DNA from: Baylisascaris procyonis | Lineage: Eukaryota; Nematoda; Chromadorea; Rhabditida; Ascarididae | Direction: 5' to 3' | DNA: 64,000 nucleotides | NCBI GenBank assembly: GCA_037389465.1 | Contig: JAZARR010000230.1 | Span: forward strand, 5,101,501 to 5,165,500 | In this document: positions 38,301-64,000 of the stretch, one piece after another | How the letters are laid out: each line of letters starts with the position of its first letter | Numbering within the stretch: position 1 is the first letter of the stretch | The notes under the pieces: model-generated | Databases searched by the model: none | What the model was told of the DNA's origin: nothing | Seen by the model: the letters and a program-made list of their open reading frames with translations, nothing else | Made by a program: the position numbers and the translations under genes

Positions 38301-39716
38301 CCTATGCTTGCATGTAAAGATGTCGTGTCAGCGGTTCATCATGTGAAGACGTTCTCTGCTACCCAACAGAATTCCTTATGTACACATTGCACGCATTCAT
38401 TCTCCATTCTCTTTGCTATCGTTTGCAAGTGTTGGCTTATCATGGTGGCAATCGTTGTTTCTTTCTCGCCTTTGATTTTTTACCGCGTTACATTCTCGTT
38501 CGCATTGCATCCATGTTATTAGCAACCGCACATTTCCTTGCCTACCTGTCCTCCCATCCCCACCCACCCCCTCCCACCCGTTCCCTTTGCTTCATCCTTT
38601 TTGTCAGTGCTGCTTTTACATATTTCGATTAGCAGTGAATAATTTTAAAAAAATTTTTTCGTTCTGAGTATCGAATTTCTCTATGTGTATAATGTAATAA
38701 GGATAGTATATACATTGCTAACAAATATTAGTAATATCAAAGATAAACTGCTAGTAAGATTGTATTGGGAAATGATGGACTGCAAACTCAAATTAGAGTA
38801 AGTGAGAACGTCATTGCATTCAAAACTGGAAATGAAGTAAGAGTTTCAGAAGATGATTGAAGAGGCTTACCGTATCTTCTCGTATAGAAGCCTCACTCCA
38901 TTATTTTCTCTAAATTTCGAGAGGAGTCGTCTCCTCAGGAAACGTCTTCCAGTTCTCACAATTTTGAGAGATGTTTGATTTTTCGAAGTTCTAAGAGTGG
39001 GCCTTTTCCATTCACAGAAATGCCACAGATGTTGAGTAGTCTTATAGCCGTGCAAGCTATTTGTGTTGCTAGGGAATGCGATTTATGAAGACAGATTGCT
39101 ATTAATTTTATTATAATTTCAATTGTTTTGAGTATTATTTTAATTTTATCGCTTTAATTCCTACCATTCAAAACCGAAAACTTGGACGTTTTTTTTTTAC
39201 AATAAAGTGCACTTAGATCACGTCACATCAAATGTGCTTGTCGAATGGCGCTTCTTTTCAGTTAGACCCCTTCGGAGATTTTGTGCTGTAAGAGTTTGAA
39301 TAAGTTTATACGTCCTGATACGAAATGAAGTTGTGATCCTGATTGTGGTATCGATAGCGTTCTCCCATGATAAACCTATCAGCCATCCTTGATGCCTCCT
39401 TCTTCCCTCTCCCTCTCTCCCTCCGCTCCTCCTGGCGCTAATACTGCATTGTCTTAAAATGGCGCATTAAAAAAAGGAATGGAACTTTGCTTTTTTTCAG
39501 GCCTTCATTGCTGCATTCAATTTCCATCGCATATCAGTGATTTGTTTTTAGTGCAATCACTCGGTGTTGAATGTCGTCATGCACTCTATATGTTTCATTG
39601 CTGACTGTTCGGTTGCAAATTGATGCACTCGCTTCTTTATGTGTCCATTGTTTCTGAAGCATTTTCTTCAATTAATGTAGTGCTGCAGTTAACGGTTAAC
39701 GACGCCGTTTGGTGCA

Positions 39717-61246
<21,530 letters not shown>

Positions 61247-61615
61247 CAAGGCAAGTCATGGGAAACATCTTTCATTCATTCCATATTTTCGAATGTTTCT
61301 AACATATTTCAGACGACCTACTTGAAATGGATCTCCCTGATGAGCTGTATTATCGGTCATTGTTGTTGTTGTCGTCGAATATTCGAGCAGGGCTGCTATT
61401 TCGTTGAGCTGGTTGTGTTATCGAAGCCTATTGTTTAATGCTTCGTCGATGGTGTTTTAATATTTTGCCTTCGTTGGTTTCTGTCTAACATATGCCTTCT
61501 GAAAATGAAAACAAAGGATTTTACTAATTTTATTATTATCACCATTTTTATAATTATTATATGTATTGTTCTTCGAAAATTGTCCGTCTATTGCAGCATT
61601 TTAGCACTGCCAAGC

Positions 61616-61621
61616 AATAAA
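61616..61621 (+). terminator. gck-1: Polyadenylation signal AATAAA (long isoform)
   Basis: First AATAAA after the TGA at 61244-61246, giving a 3' UTR of about 390 nt. Confidence 0.4.
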
Positions 61622-64000
61622 GGCTGTGAAAATGCCAACTATGTTTTATGCTCTCTGTTCTTTTCTAAATGTTCTTTCTTCTTCCTTTATCTTAAGCATT
61701 TGGTAAATTCGTTTATTGGTCTGCTGAATGTTTTGTTTTAGGGGATATTGAATTTCTCTGCAGCTTTCTTTCTGACAGAAAGAATGCATATCCCGTAGAT
61801 TCTTCACGATTAGGTGAGCTGACTGCCTTCTGGGAGGGAGGGGTGTGGGGATGCATTTGCATATGCTGGAGAAGTAGCGACGTTTCAAAGCAAAGCGTTG
61901 CATCATATATAAAAGAGGATAGACTCTGATCTAAAATCATTGTGCTTTTCCATGAAGTACATGAAGAAGTGAAGAATTGAATAGAGCTCGTCTTCTATAG
62001 TGTAAACGGGTTTTTTTGGAGCAATTTGCCAACTGGATTGGAGACATTATGTGCAGATATGAAAGATGACTCTTCATTCCCATTTCCCCACTTTAAAAAT
62101 ATGTTTTCAATGAATACGGTCTTAATGGAAACAGTAGAATTTAAAGATGGTTTTTTTTTCCACAGAGTGTCTATTGTTGGACGCCGATGGCGATTGTTCA
62201 CTTCAAAATTTGCTTTGAGGGTCTGCTTGATTCATTGGGTTCATTTGGTCGAGAAAGAGCAGCTTTCGTCATCGCTTTCGTAACCAAAAATTGGAGTTAA
62301 AAAAATTTTAAGGAACACTTTGAAAGAGGATGGATAGTGGTGATCGGGTTTATTTCCACTAGCTTTATGTGTGATGGGGGCCTTGTTGCACTCATCGATT
62401 GTGCAGCTGATTTCTTTACTACTTACCTGCATGTCGAATGTAAGATTTGCGTCTCTGTTAATTATCGATGGATTTTTATGCAAATATTTGGGAAGGGTGT
62501 GGGTGCAATTGAGCATGATTTATGTTGATTATTTCTTAAACCTTCTATTTTGTGACGGATGAAAAATATTGTTATTGCGAGGGGAGGGGGGGCATAGCAT
62601 TTCTTCACGGTAAGAACGCCACTCAGTGCTTATTTGATTGGTGATTATGTAATCGAAAATTCTCCGGTGGGAGTGATTGATTGAGGACATTTCAATTGTA
62701 CTTTATATTTTAGAACATAAGCATCGTATATGTGGAAGTGAAATTTCTATAGAACGTGCTTGATATTGAGCAAATTTCTTGGACACTACGTTTGTAAGTA
62801 GCTAATTCTCAATGAAGAAGGAAATCGATTTGGAAGCATTATTAATGGTATTACAACCGGCCTATTATGTCGACGTGTTATGCTTATTTTTTGATGTGGA
62901 ATGAATTTGGTTCGTTTTATAACTTGAGATTTGTATTACTTACTAATTGATGGCAGCATTATTTGTTTCTATGTTTGCATGTAGTGGTGGATAGGAGTAA
63001 TACTTGGTTGGCAGGAGGGATTGCGACAAAACCTCATCGATCAGTCCATTGTTTGACATGTTTATCTCATCCATTCCTTAAGTATGAGTTAATTGAAAGA
63101 ACCAATATCAATGCTTTTCAGAAATGACATATATATTTTTGTTATAAAAGAGGTTTGTGAAGTGTGATGCTGCATATTGCACTGCTCGAATCTTTAATTA
63201 ACTCATCATTGAACATTGCTATTCGATGTTTCACTTTAAAATTGCCTATAAATATATGAGGTAAAGTGCTTTTGAGTTGCGCAATAAATGTTCACATGGG
63301 AGTATCACAGTAATTTCCCTACGGGTTTTGAGCTTTGGTGTAGTTTGCCTCTGGAGAGAGGAGGAATGGGATAGAAATAATAGATTCAATTGTTATATGA
63401 CTTATGTGAGTGTTGAGGGAAGAGTTGTATCACTGATTTTGCTTTCATCACGTTGAACAAATGGATTGCGTGAGCTGCAGAGGAGGAGATACCGAGGTTT
63501 AATGTCCGTAATTCTAGTGTTATGTGTCGGAGATGATACAACACGAAAAATATCTTTCTAGCGGGACGTCCTGAGGTTGATTAATTGGCAAAAGCGAGCG
63601 TCGACGGCTTACGGTCTTGTTTTTAGTAAAAGAAATCATTAATTCACAATAAAGAAAGCATGGTTGAACGGTCCGCAAAATATGCAAAGAAACCACAAAA
63701 AAAATCTGTGACCATAGGGCTTGCAGCCATCCATTTAACTCCCACCTTTCCTCTGCCCACAAGAAAATAGCAGAGATCATGAGGAACGAAGGTATGCGGA
63801 AATACAGCTATGAATATGCGGAACTAAAGTAAGTGCAATAAGTTGCTACCGCCAAGCAGCAGATATCACGGCCAGATTGCACTGCTGTAAGCATCGCTTA
63901 AAATACGACAATTTGCCGAGCATAACGACGACATGACATGGGAGGAATTCCAAATTGGAACGATGCAAAAAGCAAATGAATTGTGCGCCTCAACTCGATC
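61622..64000. other. 3' flank of the kinase, no gene recognised
   Basis: AT-rich, with short frames on both strands. A short exon-like frame near 63755-63831 (KKIAEIMRNEGMRKYSYEYA) is followed by GTAAGT at 63830, so the first exon of another gene could begin at the window edge, but the family is not recognised. Confidence 0.4.

Larger units (their letters stand above)
24381..39716. other. Long intergenic region upstream of the kinase
   Basis: About 15 kb with no exon I can assign. It contains (GA)n at 29275-29320, a duplicated 35-bp unit at 28325-28382, a 14-bp palindrome at 28400-28413, G-runs at 28316-28327 and 37736-37748, and polypurine or polypyrimidine islands near 30610, 32060, 32225, 33930, 34490, 36930, 38550 and 39395. 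Protein-like but unidentified frames occur at 26195-26407 (minus), 32520-32720 (plus) overlapping 32534-32899 (minus), and 37542-37778 (plus). Distal promoters or non-coding RNA genes may be present. Confidence 0.45.

Overview
The window looks like nuclear DNA of a nematode. The sequence is AT-rich, genes are sparse, introns run from about 0.1 to 7 kb, splice acceptors are of the nematode TTTCAG/TTTGCAG type, and the two clearest gene families are a nematode intracellular globin (related to C. elegans GLB-1) and a GCK-III Ste20 kinase (the GCK-1/STK24/25/26 group). The species cannot be fixed from the window. About three genes occupy 64 kb, all on the + strand; most other open frames are chance.

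Layout. 1-6.15 kb: no gene recognised. 6.15-8.55 kb: a foldback element with two 571-bp inverted arms; the left arm alone carries five extra tandem units of 181/177 bp. 10.37-11.94 kb: globin A (4 exons, 154 aa). 18.79-22.30 kb: globin B (4 exons, 153 aa), a tandem paralogue about three-quarters identical, with intron positions that match the classic B12.2, E8.1 and G7.0 sites. Palindromes crowd the 5' flank of globin B and a POU/octamer-like palindrome pair sits in its first intron. 22.9-24.4 kb: a tetranucleotide run, a GC-rich island and a decayed non-LTR retrotransposon. 24.4-39.7 kb: a long intergenic stretch with simple repeats and homopurine/homopyrimidine islands but no convincing gene.

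39.7-61.25 kb: one large GCK-III kinase gene. It has two candidate first coding exons (a 116-aa acidic N-terminus or a 6-aa one), a kinase core, and two in-phase, equal-length, tandem versions of the exon that carries the Asn/DFG/activation-loop/APE block (52166-52323 and 54246-54403). It then has an alternative short 3' terminal exon (57128-57161) or a long C-terminal part ending in the predicted CCM3-binding helices. Splicing both activation-loop exons in series gives an immediate stop and skipping both shifts the frame, so they can only be used one at a time. This mutually exclusive activation-segment swap is the most interesting signal in the window. UGCAUG (Fox-family) motifs are clustered in the surrounding introns.

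The globins are predicted cytoplasmic haem proteins (Tyr B10, Gln E7, His F8, no signal peptide). The kinase is a predicted signalling protein of CCM3/STRIPAK-type complexes. Nothing in the sequence links the two functionally. All exon calls come from reading splice sites and frames by eye; no transcript data were available.
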